Source of the DNA: Varanus komodoensis
Lineage: Eukaryota; Chordata; Lepidosauria; Squamata; Varanidae
NCBI RefSeq assembly: GCF_004798865.1
Contig: NW_025335587.1
Location: forward strand, 704,542-768,541
Reading direction: 5' to 3'
DNA: 64,000 bases
The notes under the pieces were generated by a model. It saw only the letters and a list, made by a program, of their open reading frames with translations, did no database searches and was not told where the DNA came from. Within the stretch, counting starts at the first letter, position 1, and the number at the start of each line of letters is the position of its first letter. A program made the translations under genes and the position numbers. Shown here in pieces: positions 12,135-23,745 of this stretch.

Positions 12135-12257
12135 GTGCATGCATAGTTAACAGTATTAAGAGTTAAGGTTTGGGGCCAGGGCTGGAGATATTCACAGTTT
12201 TTCCACTTTGGCAGGGAACCTGTGCCCATAACCCCTGTGAATGTGGAGGACCAACTG
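12135..12257 (-). mobile_element. Tigger/pogo-like DNA transposon end
   Basis: On the minus strand the block begins CAGTTGGTCCTCCACATTCA, continues with a GGGGTT...ACAGG...CCCTGCC fold and AAAGTGGAAAAACTGTGAAT. This is the layout of Tigger-type terminal repeats (CAGT-GTCCCTC...GGGG...CCCC). Only one end is visible and no transposase remains. Identified from memory of the family. Confidence 0.4.
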
Positions 12258-13008
12258 CATATTTTCTAAAGCCTCAAAGCTGAGACTTTGAAATCAGACC
12301 TTTGGAAATTGCAAATATCCCCAAGTCCCTCTTGTCTTTCTTCTGCACTTCCATTCAAACTGTCAGAATAATGAAACATTAGATGTTGATCAAAGAATGA
12401 ATGTGGCAATAAAAGAAAGACTCTGAGGCCAGGAAGTTATTTGTATAAAATCTAGAAAAAGAGGCCATTCCGATTCCAAAGGCATCTCTGGGTTTGCATG
12501 ACAAGGCAACCCATCATGGGTCATTACACAATGGGTTATTACGCCATGCAAAGCAGAATTGCTTCTCACGAGGTAGCTTGCTTTGGGGCACCTTCACCCT
12601 CACCATCTATGGCTTTTTGTAGAGGATTGTTGAGTCATCTGAGCCCAAATGGCTGATTCCATCACAAGTCCATGGAAGCAGTGAGCAAGCTGCTCAGCAA
12701 GATTAGCAACCCCCCTTGCCGCTCTCATCAAGCCCACCTGAGCCGCTGCCAGTGACAGCTGTGCCAATAGTGCCCAAGCCAGTGACTGCCATTGGCTTGG
12801 TTTCCTTGCACTGATCTCAACTCCTTTTCAGTTGCCTCTGCAGCCCCCCCCCCTTTTTCCCCTTTTGTAATATTTTCACAATTTCTTCCAGGAACTGCCA
12901 CTAACAGCCCCTCCAAATTGTCCAAGAGACACATTGGAACAGCCATCACTGATTTATCACATTTTTATTTTGAAGGACTACAAATATGCAAATATTTTTG
13001 CAATTTCT

Positions 13009-13060
13009 CCTTCCTTCCTTCCTTCCTTCCTTCCTTCCTTCCTTCCTTCCTTCCTTCCTT
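13009..13060. repeat. (CCTT)13 microsatellite
   Basis: Uninterrupted 52-bp tetranucleotide run. Confidence 0.98.
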
Positions 13061-13556
13061 CAGTCTTTTACAGGTGCATTGATATGCATCTGTAAGTGAC
13101 CAAAATGAAGACTGAGGGCTGCATGTTTCCCTGCTTAAAAATCCTCTCTAGCTGAAAAACCTTATTTTTAAAAGATAAGCCCCCTCCCATACTTTCATAG
13201 CTTTCAAAACGCTTTGCTCCTGTATATGGGGCAGCCTGTGCTTTTGCCCTTTGCATGCAGAGTTTAAGATAAAGGGACTACATGTGGAAGTTACTGAAAA
13301 CCACGCACACTAGATGATTTTACTTTGATATCTTTCACCTTTCATATGCATCTATCTTTATTTGCAGCTTTGCTTTTCACCTTGAGGCACACTATCAGAC
13401 AACTGTCAAGTAAGAAACAGTGTAGAAAAAATAATCTATTTGCATTCTTGTGTAGCCAATCCTATGGCCAGTGCCCATAGCTATTGGATTTTGATAGCGG
13501 ACACTTACCACAGCAAACCTTTAATTTCATTCACCCACATTTGCAAAAGACTAGGA

Positions 13557-13596
<40 letters not shown>
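13557..13596. repeat. (ATT)13 microsatellite
   Basis: Uninterrupted run of about 40 bp. Confidence 0.98.
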
Positions 13597-13599
<3 letters not shown>

Positions 13600-15270
13600 A
13601 AAAAACCTTTCTGGCATTATTTTTTTAATGGGGTGAACCAGTGATGAGTGTTCCAAGGTACTACTTGAGTACTTTGGAGGGGCTGCCAATGGCTATCACT
13701 GACAGAGAGTATGCAAAGGGGGCAAAAGGGAGAAAAATGAAAAAGCTGCAGTAATGACCAGAAAAGATTGCAAGCAGAGCAGTGAAGGGAGGCGAGGCTG
13801 TTTGAGCTACCAAATCCCCTGGAAAACCTCCTGGGAATTGAGGGGCAGGGATTGGGGAACAACCAAATCTCATACAGGCAAGTGAGCCAGACCATCAGAC
13901 AGGTACAAGGTGCCTTGTTCCACAAGCAACCCATGCTGCATAGCTTGTTCGGGGGTAAGTTGCCATGGCATGCAAAATGCACCATTGCATTCTTTAGTTT
14001 CTATTAAATAAGAAAACGGGCTTTTAATGGATGAGACAAGCCAGGGTAGGAATGTTTCCTTACTAGAAGCAGGGTCAAAGTTAGTTGAGAAGTTGGTATA
14101 TATCTTTGCTGGGTTTGTTCTCCCGGCTCAGAGGGCTAGGGTTCGAAAGGATGTTGACACAGATTTCTCAGTATTGTTTTTAAAAACTTCAGTACAGTTT
14201 GAAGTTCAACAACAAAAAGGGAAGAATAATAAACTGCAGAAGAGTGTGAGCTCCATCAGTGAATAACATGTGAAAGAAAAAAAGAGGGAGCATTTATTTG
14301 AATAATAGTCCCTACAACGTGGCTATTTAGTGCCAATGTTCTGGTAGACATCTGTTTTCCTTTGCATAGACATGATTTTAGGCTTGATTTGTTCCAACAC
14401 TAAAAATCTTTATACTAGCATGATATTAATGAAAATATAGCCCCACTGAATACAGCTTCTTATATACTAGGAAATGTAACACCTGGCAGACCTGTTTTAT
14501 CTGGGTTAGGATCTGTATTGGAAGCATTATCATAGTATGTAGGTATTTTTATTTCTCCATTTTGGTCAATAATGTATTTCCTATATAAGAAGTACAAAAT
14601 AATTTATTAATGAAGTAGAAAGTCATCCAGTTTATCTGAGTATGGTTCTAGTTATGGGGAATGTATGAACTTTATATACTAACATTCCTCACAAAGGCAG
14701 ATTTACACTGAAAAGACTTTCAGTTTTCATTCATGTATTATTCCAGTCACCCATTTTTGATTAATGCCAAAGAATGATGCTTGCTGCTTTAGGAAAATGT
14801 CTTTGGTTTATTGTACCGATTTCTTAATGCTTAAGAAACAAGACAACTTGACTGACATTCTGTTTTGCATTTAGAACTGTTTTGAAGAGCCTTTGCACTA
14901 AGTCATACTTTTATCTGTACAACATTGGCAAACACTGAATTCCACGTTCTCTTTTGAAAATATACACTTTGAATTGCTTCTTCAATATCTTGTCTGTATG
15001 GAGACACAATACTATATTATGGAATTTAGACTAAGATTTAGACTTAGACTAGACTATTGAATTTAGACTCAGGATAGGTATTGACATTTATACTTGCGTT
15101 CTTACAACAAACATACAAAACAACTTTCTATGGAGTTTAGCTGATTTGTTCAATAACTCTTACATCAACAAGATGGTACTGGTTAGTGTATCATGTTTAA
15201 AATTGCACCATTCTCTGCCTGTTCCAAAGAGTCTCTTGCATGTGTTTGAAATGGCAAGCAAAAGACTAGT

Positions 15271-16281
15271 GTCCCCAAGATGGCGGGTTAATCCCAGGTT
15301 CCTTGCAGATGCATACCCAGGGGTGCCTTCTTGAGAACACACTTCATCCACCTTCCCAGAATACAGGAGGCCACCTGAAGAGACCCTTTGTGCAGAAACC
15401 ACAGGACTGGCCCCACCACTGCCCTCCGCCCCTCTGACTGACCTGCCACCGCAGATGACGATGCGGACGCGGCTGACATTGCCACTGCTGCTGACAGGCC
15501 GCCACAACACTGGGGACGCTGCTGTTGCTGCAGCTACTGCTTGCCTTCCATCTTGCTGCCAGCAAGGCCTCTGTGGGCCCTGCCCTCACTCCCTCTTCCC
15601 TTGGCATGGGTGGCAGCTGTGCCAGGGCCAGGGGTCAAATGCAGGAGAGGGGTCCGGCACTTAACTCGCCAGCCATGGCCAAGGGCGTTAAGCCATTTGG
15701 AGCCATTCGGGGCCAGGCCAGGCCAGTGACTCTGTTTTTGTTGTTGGTGGGTTGGACTTTAATTTTTTAAATATTGATTTATACCATGACTTGAGTTGAT
15801 TTTTATTGTTGGTTTTAATTGGTCGTGGGTTTGCCTGGGGAGTGCATGGGTGCCACCATTCGAGTAGTATTGGGCAGGGGAAGATATGGCATTGGGGGCC
15901 TAACATATCATCATAGAAGAAGGAGGGACAGATGTTTGGTATCGGTCCACTCTTCTGGTTATTCCCCCAACTGGAGGCTTCCAGGTAGTTTTATCAACCA
16001 CCCTTCAGGCTTGACGAAGCTGTTGCTGAATGCCAGGTTGGTCCACAATAAAACATCCCTCATCCATGATTTAATTGTGGATGAGGGGGCCGACCTGGCA
16101 TGCATCGCAAAGACCTGGGTGGGAGAAGGGGTGGATGTGGCTTTACTCAGCTGTGCCCGCCCAGGTATCTGATCCAGCCACGCCCTGGATGGAGGAGAAA
16201 GGGGTTGCCCTGGTTCACCGAGCATCAATTTCAATAGTGATTGGATGGGTTAGAAATAGCCCAAATAAATAAATAAAAGTT
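15271..16281 (+). mobile_element. L2-clade LINE, internally deleted (5' region, endonuclease start, 3' tail)
   Basis: Begins near a CCAAGATGGCGGG motif, continues as a GC-rich 5' UTR-like stretch (about 15340-15740), then an endonuclease N-terminus around 16020-16225. That part reads LLLNARLVHNKTSLIHDLIV, DEGADLACIAKTWVG and, in a shifted frame, ALVHRASISI, as in L2-clade ORF2. At about 16237 it jumps to a 3' UTR-like GGTTAGAAATAGCCC with (AAAT)n. The rest of ORF2, including the reverse transcriptase, is missing. At least one frameshift breaks the endonuclease part. Possible explanations are recombination or splicing of the RNA before insertion, or a later deletion. Confidence 0.65.
15276..15286 (+). 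promoter_or_regulatory. YY1-like site at LINE 5' end
   Basis: CAAGATGGCGG matches the YY1 consensus that positions transcription start in mammalian L1 5' UTRs. Here it sits at the apparent 5' edge of the L2-like element, ahead of its GC-rich leader. Whether it drives transcription in this genome is inference. Confidence 0.45.
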
Positions 16282-18668
16282 TCCAAAGAGCACTTTTGAC
16301 TGCTTCCCTACTATGATTTCTGACTCTCCTCCCTCCTGACAGAGCTCTCTAAAGCACCAATGACACCGTCTACCCTGGGACTGCCCTGGGTAGATTTGGA
16401 CCAGCCTTGAAATGTCTGACTCATGGGCATGTCACCCCAAATTCTCTGCATTATATCTCAGATTTCATCCAAAGGAGCAAAATCATGACTTCTCTCTTTC
16501 AGTCGTTTGCAGTTTCCCCCCCCCAGTGTATATATCAGTGCATGCCAAACTTGTAGTGTTGCTTGGGGACCAGAGGAGTGGCTTCAGAGAGCTGGTGGGC
16601 TTTGGACAGGAGAGGAAGTATCTTATTTGGCTTTAGCAAAACAGCAGTAACTCAAAGAAGATCCTTTGGTAGTTTTCCCACCGTCTTCACCCTTCCTTTT
16701 CTCTTTCTCTGCCTAACAAATGGAATGTTCCTTCCCTGTTCTATCCCAAAAAAAAATAAAGGTTGCAAAGACTTTTCAGGTCTTCTTAACTCTCTCCTTT
16801 GTCCTCTTGCCTCAAGGAACATCTAGCTGAAGTAAAGTAGGTCGCATTGACTTCAACTGAGCTAACTCATGGGAAAGTCAGCACAGGAGAGAAGTACTTG
16901 CTTGCATTTGTGTGGAGAAGAATGAGAATGTTGATCCTGCCAGCATCACCTCATTTGAGCTGGGAAGCCAGAAACACAAAGCAGGAAAACTCCTTAATTT
17001 TTGTGAGGGGCAAGAGGAGTTGTCAATTTTTCTCTCTCCTCCTCCCACCCTCACTTTTTGCTCCTTGGTTCCTTTACATAGCTAATTGAGATTAAAAAAA
17101 ACACAAAATAAATGAAACTTAAAAAGCTGTTTCCCTGCACAGATACCCTTTCCAGCAATTCCAGCTTCTCCTGCTATTGCATTTCTGTGTGACACAAAAT
17201 CACAGCCTCAACCCTGCACTGTATTCATTAGCCTCTGCCCCAGTGGTGATAAATGCTGTTTTCAAAATACCTGGGCTGTGCTTCCTCATAGGTGGAAGAG
17301 ATGTGAAATGTAGCTCTCCCCTCAGCAGAGAACATCACAATGCCCACCTGGTCACCAGAGGACTTTTTACCAGAGTTTACTCAGGAAGAGACAGCCCCAG
17401 CTGCAACGAGAAAATCGTGGTCAACAAGGATGTATGTGCTCTGTCTTTGATCAGACCCTTGCTAAAGTAATAGATCTCATCCAGCTTCTCACCAGGGCAG
17501 TGGATCTCAGAATATCAGCATGACAAATCTAGAACTATTTTGATTGCAGGTTCTGCAAGCCAGTTTTGTAAGCCAGTTACCTCAGCAGCATGGCAGACTT
17601 CATGAAAGCCTTCTGGTTGGTTGTCCCCATTTTCCAGAAACAAAGCCTTGGTTTCATTTAAGAACAAAGCACCATGTCAGCATGATAACTTTTTGTCAGA
17701 AAAAAGGTAATATACTGGTAGTAGGCAGAATATAGATTCCTCAAACAGATTTTTTGTATTCTTTGATAAACAAGTATGTCATTCCTTGGACAAGTGAAGG
17801 TTTTGCTTTTCACTCAACACTACACCTAATGGTCTTGGGCTGTACATTTAATATTTATCATATGAGAGAATTCCAAAGATAGTTCTCTTTGCCTGGATTG
17901 GAAATAGTCCATATATTCAACTACATGTTTTTAAAAATCCAGTGCTGGCATGGAAGCAAATTAATGGTGCAATTAAGGCTTATCGAAAGACTTAAATCAT
18001 GGAGGGCAGATCTGGAAGCAGGCTGCTCTGATAACATATTTTACAGGGCTATGTAACAGCAGCTTTGCAATTTATTGGCAGTGAGCATGCTGGAATAATG
18101 CATCAGTGCTCTCTGCTGAGGAGGGCAAATTGACGGGAGCTGTTTTCTTTCTGAAAGAGGACTTTAAATCATTAAAATTTTATAGACCAGAAAAGCCTAT
18201 GCAAGCAGGTTTCATTGCTCTGCCGCAACTTCCAGGAGTGAACATGAAGCAAGAAAATCAAATAATTAATTTGTGTTCATGGGCTGGGAAAGGAAAGATT
18301 GTTTCAGGAAGATAAACTTTTCAGACATTTTTTTCCCAGAAAAATAAACCCCAAACTTATTGACTTAAAAGGGTCCTTGCCCCTCTCTATTTCTTTTTTT
18401 ATTCTTCAGGTGTCTTGGTATCTCTGGTGAATTCACTATATGTCTATTCGGACAAACAACTAGAAGGATCCAGTCCAAGGGTTGCACAGCTGTTGGGTGG
18501 AAGCCTCTAATCTCAGCGGCTTCTAAGGATCCAGTCACTGGCAGCAAAGATGGTACAATTAGGGCTCTGTGCTGTTCCCACCTCTGTGCCTTCCTTTGGC
18601 CCTTCTTGTGTGCTGGCAGGGGCGAGCTGCAGAGGCCACAGTATTTTTCATAACCCACCTTCTCCCAA
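16282..18668. other. intron, repeat-poor
   Basis: No repeat family was recognised except a weak P2-like stretch near 16830-16880. The block 17930-18320 is repeat-free with several homeodomain-type ATTAAT/TAAT words and could be conserved regulatory DNA. Open frames such as 17177-17470 show no known domain. Confidence 0.5.
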
Positions 18669-19045
18669 CTTATTTACTTACTTACTTATTGTATTTATAT
18701 GCTATCCAATACTAAAGTCTCTGGACAGCTTACAAAAAACAAAAACAAACAAACAAAAAACCAACCATATACAACAAACAATACACAACACACTGCATCC
18801 AATAAATAATGATAACATCAAAGATCAAACCAATTAACTGTTAAAATATTGGGAAAATTAAAAGGTCTTCGCTTGACACTGAAAAGAATAAAGCGCCAGC
18901 GCCAAGTGAACCTCCCTGGGGAGCATGTTCCAGAGTCGGGGTGCCACTGCTGAAAAGGCCCTTTTCCAGGTAGCTACCCTCATTTGCATATTGCAGCCCT
19001 GCCCGTCTTCACACTTCTCTGAGGTTCTGGGAGGCCACATCTGTG
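18669..19045 (-). mobile_element. L2-clade LINE, ORF2 C-terminus and 3' UTR
   Basis: On the minus strand the C-terminal ORF2 block reads RAFSAVAPRLWNMLPREVHL and QCQAKTF, close to RRAFSAVAPKLWNALPREVR in the younger copy at 56545. It is followed by a 3' UTR with GCTGTCCAGAGACTTTAG and a (TAAG/TAAA)n tail. 5' truncated shortly upstream of this block. Confidence 0.85.
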
Positions 19046-19292
19046 ATCAAATTGTGCACTACTGAGACGCACTGTTCTTTCTGCCACTGCTGATTAGGGG
19101 TGATGAGAGGGATTGGATTGCTGAGTTCCCTTTCCAAGGTTGGAATAGTGTCTATGCTCCTGGGGGAATTAGTTCTCAGTAATAGAAGTGCTTACAAAGT
19201 ACACAAGCCGTTTTACTTTAAAAGGGGATGGCTGACTGGCATGGAGAAGAAATCTGTGCAGAATGGGGCTGCAGTCGCCTTGAGACATAGCT

Positions 19293-19635
19293 TGGTAGTT
19301 TTTATTTATTTATTAAAAGCTTTTCCATCCCATCCCCTACAGATATCTTGGGACAGCTTGCAATAAATAAGTAGAATAAAATAAACCCCACAGCATCTGA
19401 CCATGAATATACTAAAACCCCTGTTAAAATCAATTCAATATTAAAATAGTGGGAAAATAGAAAGGGTTTTGCCTGACACAGAAAAGAATATAACGTCGGT
19501 GCCAGGTGAACCTCTCTGGGGAGCATATTTCATAGTCAGGGCACCACTGCAGATAAGGCCCTCCTCTGGGTACTCTCCCTCCTCATCTCCAAAGTCTGGA
19601 CCCCAATCGTCACAAGTCTCACATTACATACTATT
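19293..19635 (-). mobile_element. L2-clade LINE, ORF2 C-terminus and 3' UTR (second copy)
   Basis: Same orientation and parts as the copy at 18669, about 250 bp away: minus-strand MLPREVHLAPTLYSFLCQAK, then FLFSHYFN and a UTR ending in (AAAT)n. Divergence between the two suggests separate insertions of related subfamilies, not a recent tandem duplication. Confidence 0.8.
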
Positions 19636-19649
19636 CAAGAGGCTCTGAT

Positions 19650-20480
19650 TACTTTTTAGCACTGCGGCAAATATCTGGGTGGAGTGGCAGAAAACCACCT
19701 CTCAGAGCGGTTTGTACAACACAACAAGCAAGGGAGGTACCCGGTTGACTGCCACAAACTCTGTGATGAGGCCCTGCTCATGTGAGCAGCAGGGCAAGAA
19801 GCAGCTGCGCGGTAGGGCAGAATGGGAGCAGCACAGCATAGTGGATTCTCCATGCTGCCCCTTGCATGTGCCAGAGCAAAGCTCCTCGTGCCACTCCTTG
19901 CAAGGCAATGGCAGGAGTGAGAAGCAGCTGGGCTGCACTGAAGAAAGGAACAGTGCCACTCACTTGATTCCACCTCTGTCCCCTTGCACATGACAGAGCA
20001 AAGTGCAAAGTCCTTTCTCGCTCTAGGAATGACTCTGCCAAGGCAGATCAGGAAAGCGGGCCAGCACTGCCTCCCCTCATCACTGCTGCCCAGTTGGTTC
20101 TCACCCAGTCTCTGGCTCATTTGTGCATGCGAGGCACTATGCTCTGGTGCATGCAGAGGCAGAGGCAGAGCGGGGACGGGTTGAACAGTGCTCTTCCTTT
20201 CCCAGCAGAGTTTGGCCCTTGTGAGCGGCTCATAAGGGGCAGCATGCACAGTGCATGCAAAGCGAAAGAAGGGGAATCAATCAAGAGGGACTGCTCCTGT
20301 CTGCAGTGCTGCCCAACAAATCCTCACCCCTGCCACTAGCTCTTGAGGAGGGCTTTGGAGAGTGTCCCTCAGGCAACTACACAGGGGCATTTCTTCCCTG
20401 CTTGCCCAGTCCTCCTGCCGTTGGCATGCATCCCATCAGTCACTGTGCCTGAAGTTCAACCCCACATGGGATGGCTGGAG
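19650..20480. repeat. GC-rich internally repetitive block, unclassified
   Basis: Recurring words such as GCATGTGCCAGAGCAAAG, GCACATGACAGAGCAAAG, CATGCGAGGCACTATGCTCT and GCATGCACAGTGCATGCAAAG return at roughly 100-150 bp spacing, together with GAAGCAGCTG and AACAGTGC. This looks like a diverged tandem array or a non-autonomous transposon. Long frames on both strands (up to 197 codons) overlap and have no known domain, so they are not called as genes. Confidence 0.4.
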
Positions 20481-20542
20481 AAGCTCCCACAGCACCTGCT
20501 GCCCTTTCAGGGGACTCTGTGGTAGCTGCAGACCAGGCCCAG

Positions 20543-20690
20543 GAAACCATGACACTGTGTGGATGATCACAGAAACCATGGTGAAGCATGGAAACCATGA
20601 AACAGACCATTGTTCATTATTGCGGTTTCTAAAAACCAAATGTACCATGCTGAAATACCACAATAGGGTTGGTTGACATGAGAAACCATC
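20543..20690. repeat. iterated GAAACCATG motif
   Basis: GAAACCATG occurs at 20543, 20572 and 20591, with GAAACCATC at 20682 and related ACCATG words between. It lies just beyond the GC-rich block and may be part of the same element. Confidence 0.4.
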
Positions 20691-20699
20691 TTGCACAAG

Positions 20700-22455
20700 A
20701 AGCTGCCAAGTCTTGTCATGTCCTGTGAAGCTGCCCTCACAACACACACATACAATTGGAATCAAGTCAAATATTTCAAAAATGCTAACTATTGTAATGG
20801 AGATGTAGAAGTGGTCTGTACCTTCCACCAACAACAGACACAGCTTCTTACAAACAAACTTAAAACATTTTTTTAAGGAATTAAAGCCTATAGTCAGTCT
20901 TTTTAACAGCAACAACCATGAGTGGGATCCTTCTTCCTGCAGTAGCTTTAGGTACCGTGTGGACCTTCTGACAAACATTAACTTTTCACTCCCTGGAGCA
21001 CCAGAGTGTATTTTATCATCTTTCCAAGGAAGTGATTTGTTTCACTTTCTGCTTTCCTGTCATGACTCCATAATGGTGAGTTCATACAGAAAGATTTTTT
21101 CAAGTAACTCAAGTCAGATACACACATGGCATGCAGAACTGGGAACCAATAAAAATATAGGTAATGTAAAACTTTGTGAATCCACCCAGAGGTTCCTGGA
21201 ATGTCCAATTCCCATGGCAATCACAGCCACTGGGTAGAGGGGGATGTTCTGTTAATGCAGCATTCTTGTTGGTTGGAGCTGTTGCAAATTAGCATGGACT
21301 AGTTTAGGCACTGAAAGAGTCCTCAGAACTCTGCATCTGTATCACTTCCATAGTCAGAGCAGGAACACCTGACTGGTCCATTCACTTGATCCGAAAAAGG
21401 GAAATCTCCCTTGGCAACAAAGTTTATATTACCCTGCAATGCAGAAGAAAAGCATTCCTTCTCTATCTTTATTTTAAAGAATGTTCAGTTCCATATCATT
21501 TTGACTGCCTGCCCAGAAAGTCCACAATAAATCTATCAGCTGCAGCAGCCATAGGAGAGTCAAGTATTTTCAGAAGTGTGTATAAGAAAGTGATCTGTTT
21601 CCTGTTCCATTTCTCAGACATGGCCCAACTAAATAAATTTTAGCCGGCTCAGTTCTACTGAGTTTAAATAAGTCACTTAAAACTTAAGTGAGTTGAGAAA
21701 ATTATGACAAGAAGCATGTAAAAAATCGTACCATTGTTAGGATTTATTGGTGCAACATCTCCAAACATTTTTTTTTTCAGTAGAAATTAAACAAGAAGAC
21801 AGTGTATAATTATTTTTATGGCAATGCAGATATTCTCCCTTCAATTTGTAATGGCCATGTGATCTCCCTTACCTATTGACACAGATGAGAAATTGGTTAT
21901 TTATTGATATTACTATGTCAGTGAAATGAAGCAGTCAGTACATTTCCTTATTTTCAGGATACGATTATTCTGTTTGTTTTAAGACTCCATGCCAAAACAC
22001 ATTTGAGTATGCATGTTAGAAAGGGTTCAAATTAGGAAAATAAAAGTCTAAGTTTACCCAAGGGACAGTACCCATTTCTGCTACTCTGCTTATGAAATTG
22101 ATGGATGCTAGCATGAATGAATTCTAGAGCCTCAGCAGTTGTGTAAACTGGCATGATTGGTTTTTGCTAAAGGTTGCTAACCCTAGCTCTCAGCTAGTTA
22201 TGTATGCAGCACAGTTGGAGTAGATATTTCCCAAGGTAATTTTCTTAAAAATGTTGCCTAATCAAATTTATTTCAGTGCTTGGTAGACTCCAAACACATT
22301 ACTCATTCAAAGTGTTTGCTTTCTCCCTCTCTGGCTGTAATATGCATGTGAAACACTGCAGAAGTATCAAGTGTGTATTTTTTTACCCAATCACTTTTTC
22401 TCATCATGGAAGAGAGAACCAATCATGCAAGATAGGCTTGTGTGATTTGTCCCAA

Positions 22456-22456
<1 letters not shown>
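20700..22456. other. intron, no gene recognised
   Basis: No repeat family or exon was recognised. There is a small inverted repeat CACTTAA-AAC-TTAAGTG at about 21674-21690. Confidence 0.5.

Positions 22457-22546
<90 letters not shown>
22457..22546. repeat. compound (ATT)14(AGC)16 microsatellite
   Basis: An uninterrupted ATT run passes directly into sixteen perfect AGC units. On the minus strand this gives a run of Ala and then Asn codons inside a 62-codon frame, which is incidental. Confidence 0.97.
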
Positions 22547-22549
<3 letters not shown>

Positions 22550-23599
22550 GGTTTTTCTACACATGAAGGAGCCACTCATATAGTAGCATGGAAAGCAACT
22601 CTCACATGAGGTTATATTTCTGTGGATGGGACATGGTTGTGGTAATTTATGGGATCAGGCATGTGAATGAAAGAAAGGGTGGGGGACATGACATGCTTTC
22701 TCATTCACTTGCATCCACCCTTGGAGGTCCTGGATCCAAACACATCCCTGGGCAAGCTTCCGCTTTAATTATTACGTTGGAGTGAATGGAGCAGCCTGTA
22801 CGAACAAGGATTTGGTGTGCATCCTGTGCTTGGACAAGCTCAATGCCTGCAATACCAGAACAAGGAAGGACAGCTGCTTTGTACAATTGCTCCAACAGCT
22901 TCATCATGTGGGATCAGCAAATCTTCCAGTTTTCTTGAAATTAAAGAGAGGATATTCATTCTTTAGTTATGCATAAGTGTAGTGTCATCTTTTGTGAAAA
23001 GAATTGGTGAAGGTTTTCCATGAACCATAAGCAATCATAAATCTCAGCGCTTAGGGTTAAGGACCTCACAAGGCATCAGCCTTGCAGGAACCAACAAAGG
23101 GATATCTTATGGACACATTTGCTTCTATCTAAATCCAAGAAAGTACTTTGGTACTATTTTTTTTCTCCTTCAGAAGACTCCATAGCTAACTTAAATTGTC
23201 TGGTTAATCTTAATCTATAGTAACTGACAGTGATTAAAAAGCAAACAAACAAACAAACCATGCCCAAACAAGTAAAAGTTTTGACACTGGGATTTCCCAC
23301 AGCATGTGATGGAAATCAGAGGAACTTGACTTAGTTTTGCCTGACTTGCACACTTACTTTAATAGTCTTCTCCCAAGAATCCAGTTAATCTGCACAACCT
23401 CTCCTCTCCTCTCCGCACAATGTCATAATTGTGGTCACCATCTCCACTTTGACATTGTATTGTGGAGAATGAAAGGAAAGAACTCCTGGTGCTTTTAAGT
23501 CCCTCATTCCTCTGTCCACTTGTTTCAAAGATGTAAATATACAATATTTCATGTCACCATGAGATCATCTGCAGTGGTTTTCTTCCAGGTGTCTGAATG
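22547..23599. other. intron, no gene recognised
   Basis: No repeat family or exon was recognised. Confidence 0.5.
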
Positions 23600-23745
23600 C
23601 CACTATCGGAGGTGAGGTTGGTGGATACTGGAGAGCAAAGGATTTCTAGGTGGTGGTGCCCAATGATGAAACTCCAATTCCAGGGAGATTCACCTACTGC
23701 CAACTTTGTTACTTGTGGCAAATAGGGCAGTACTATTTTATTTTC
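23600..23745 (+). mobile_element. L2-clade LINE, ORF2 C-terminal fragment (old)
   Basis: TTTCTAGGTGGTGGTGCCCA, then GGGAGATTCACCTACTGCCA and ACTTTGTTACTTGTGGC align by eye with the part encoding FSAVAPKLWN-LPREVRLAPSL-FRRQAK in the copy at 56545. No 3' tail is preserved. Confidence 0.5.

Larger units (their letters stand above)
12258..15270. other. intron, no gene recognised
   Basis: Apart from the two microsatellites at 13009 and 13557, no repeat family or exon was recognised. The 13617-13985 minus-strand open frame has no known domain. Confidence 0.5.

Noticed and set aside
13068-13256. Small minus-strand frame next to the CCTT tract
   Set aside because: Short, no domain, next to a microsatellite; a shadow frame.
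19656-20249. 197-codon minus-strand open frame
   Set aside because: It lies in the GC-rich repetitive block, overlaps equally long frames in other frames and strands, and has no domain, splice sites or codon pattern. GC content alone explains it.
20436-20978. 180-codon minus-strand open frame
   Set aside because: No recognisable domain. It overlaps the iterated GAAACCATG stretch, and plus-strand frames cover the same region.
22391-22579. Minus-strand frame with polyalanine and polyasparagine
   Set aside because: A direct translation of the ATT/AGC microsatellite, not a homopolymer-bearing protein.
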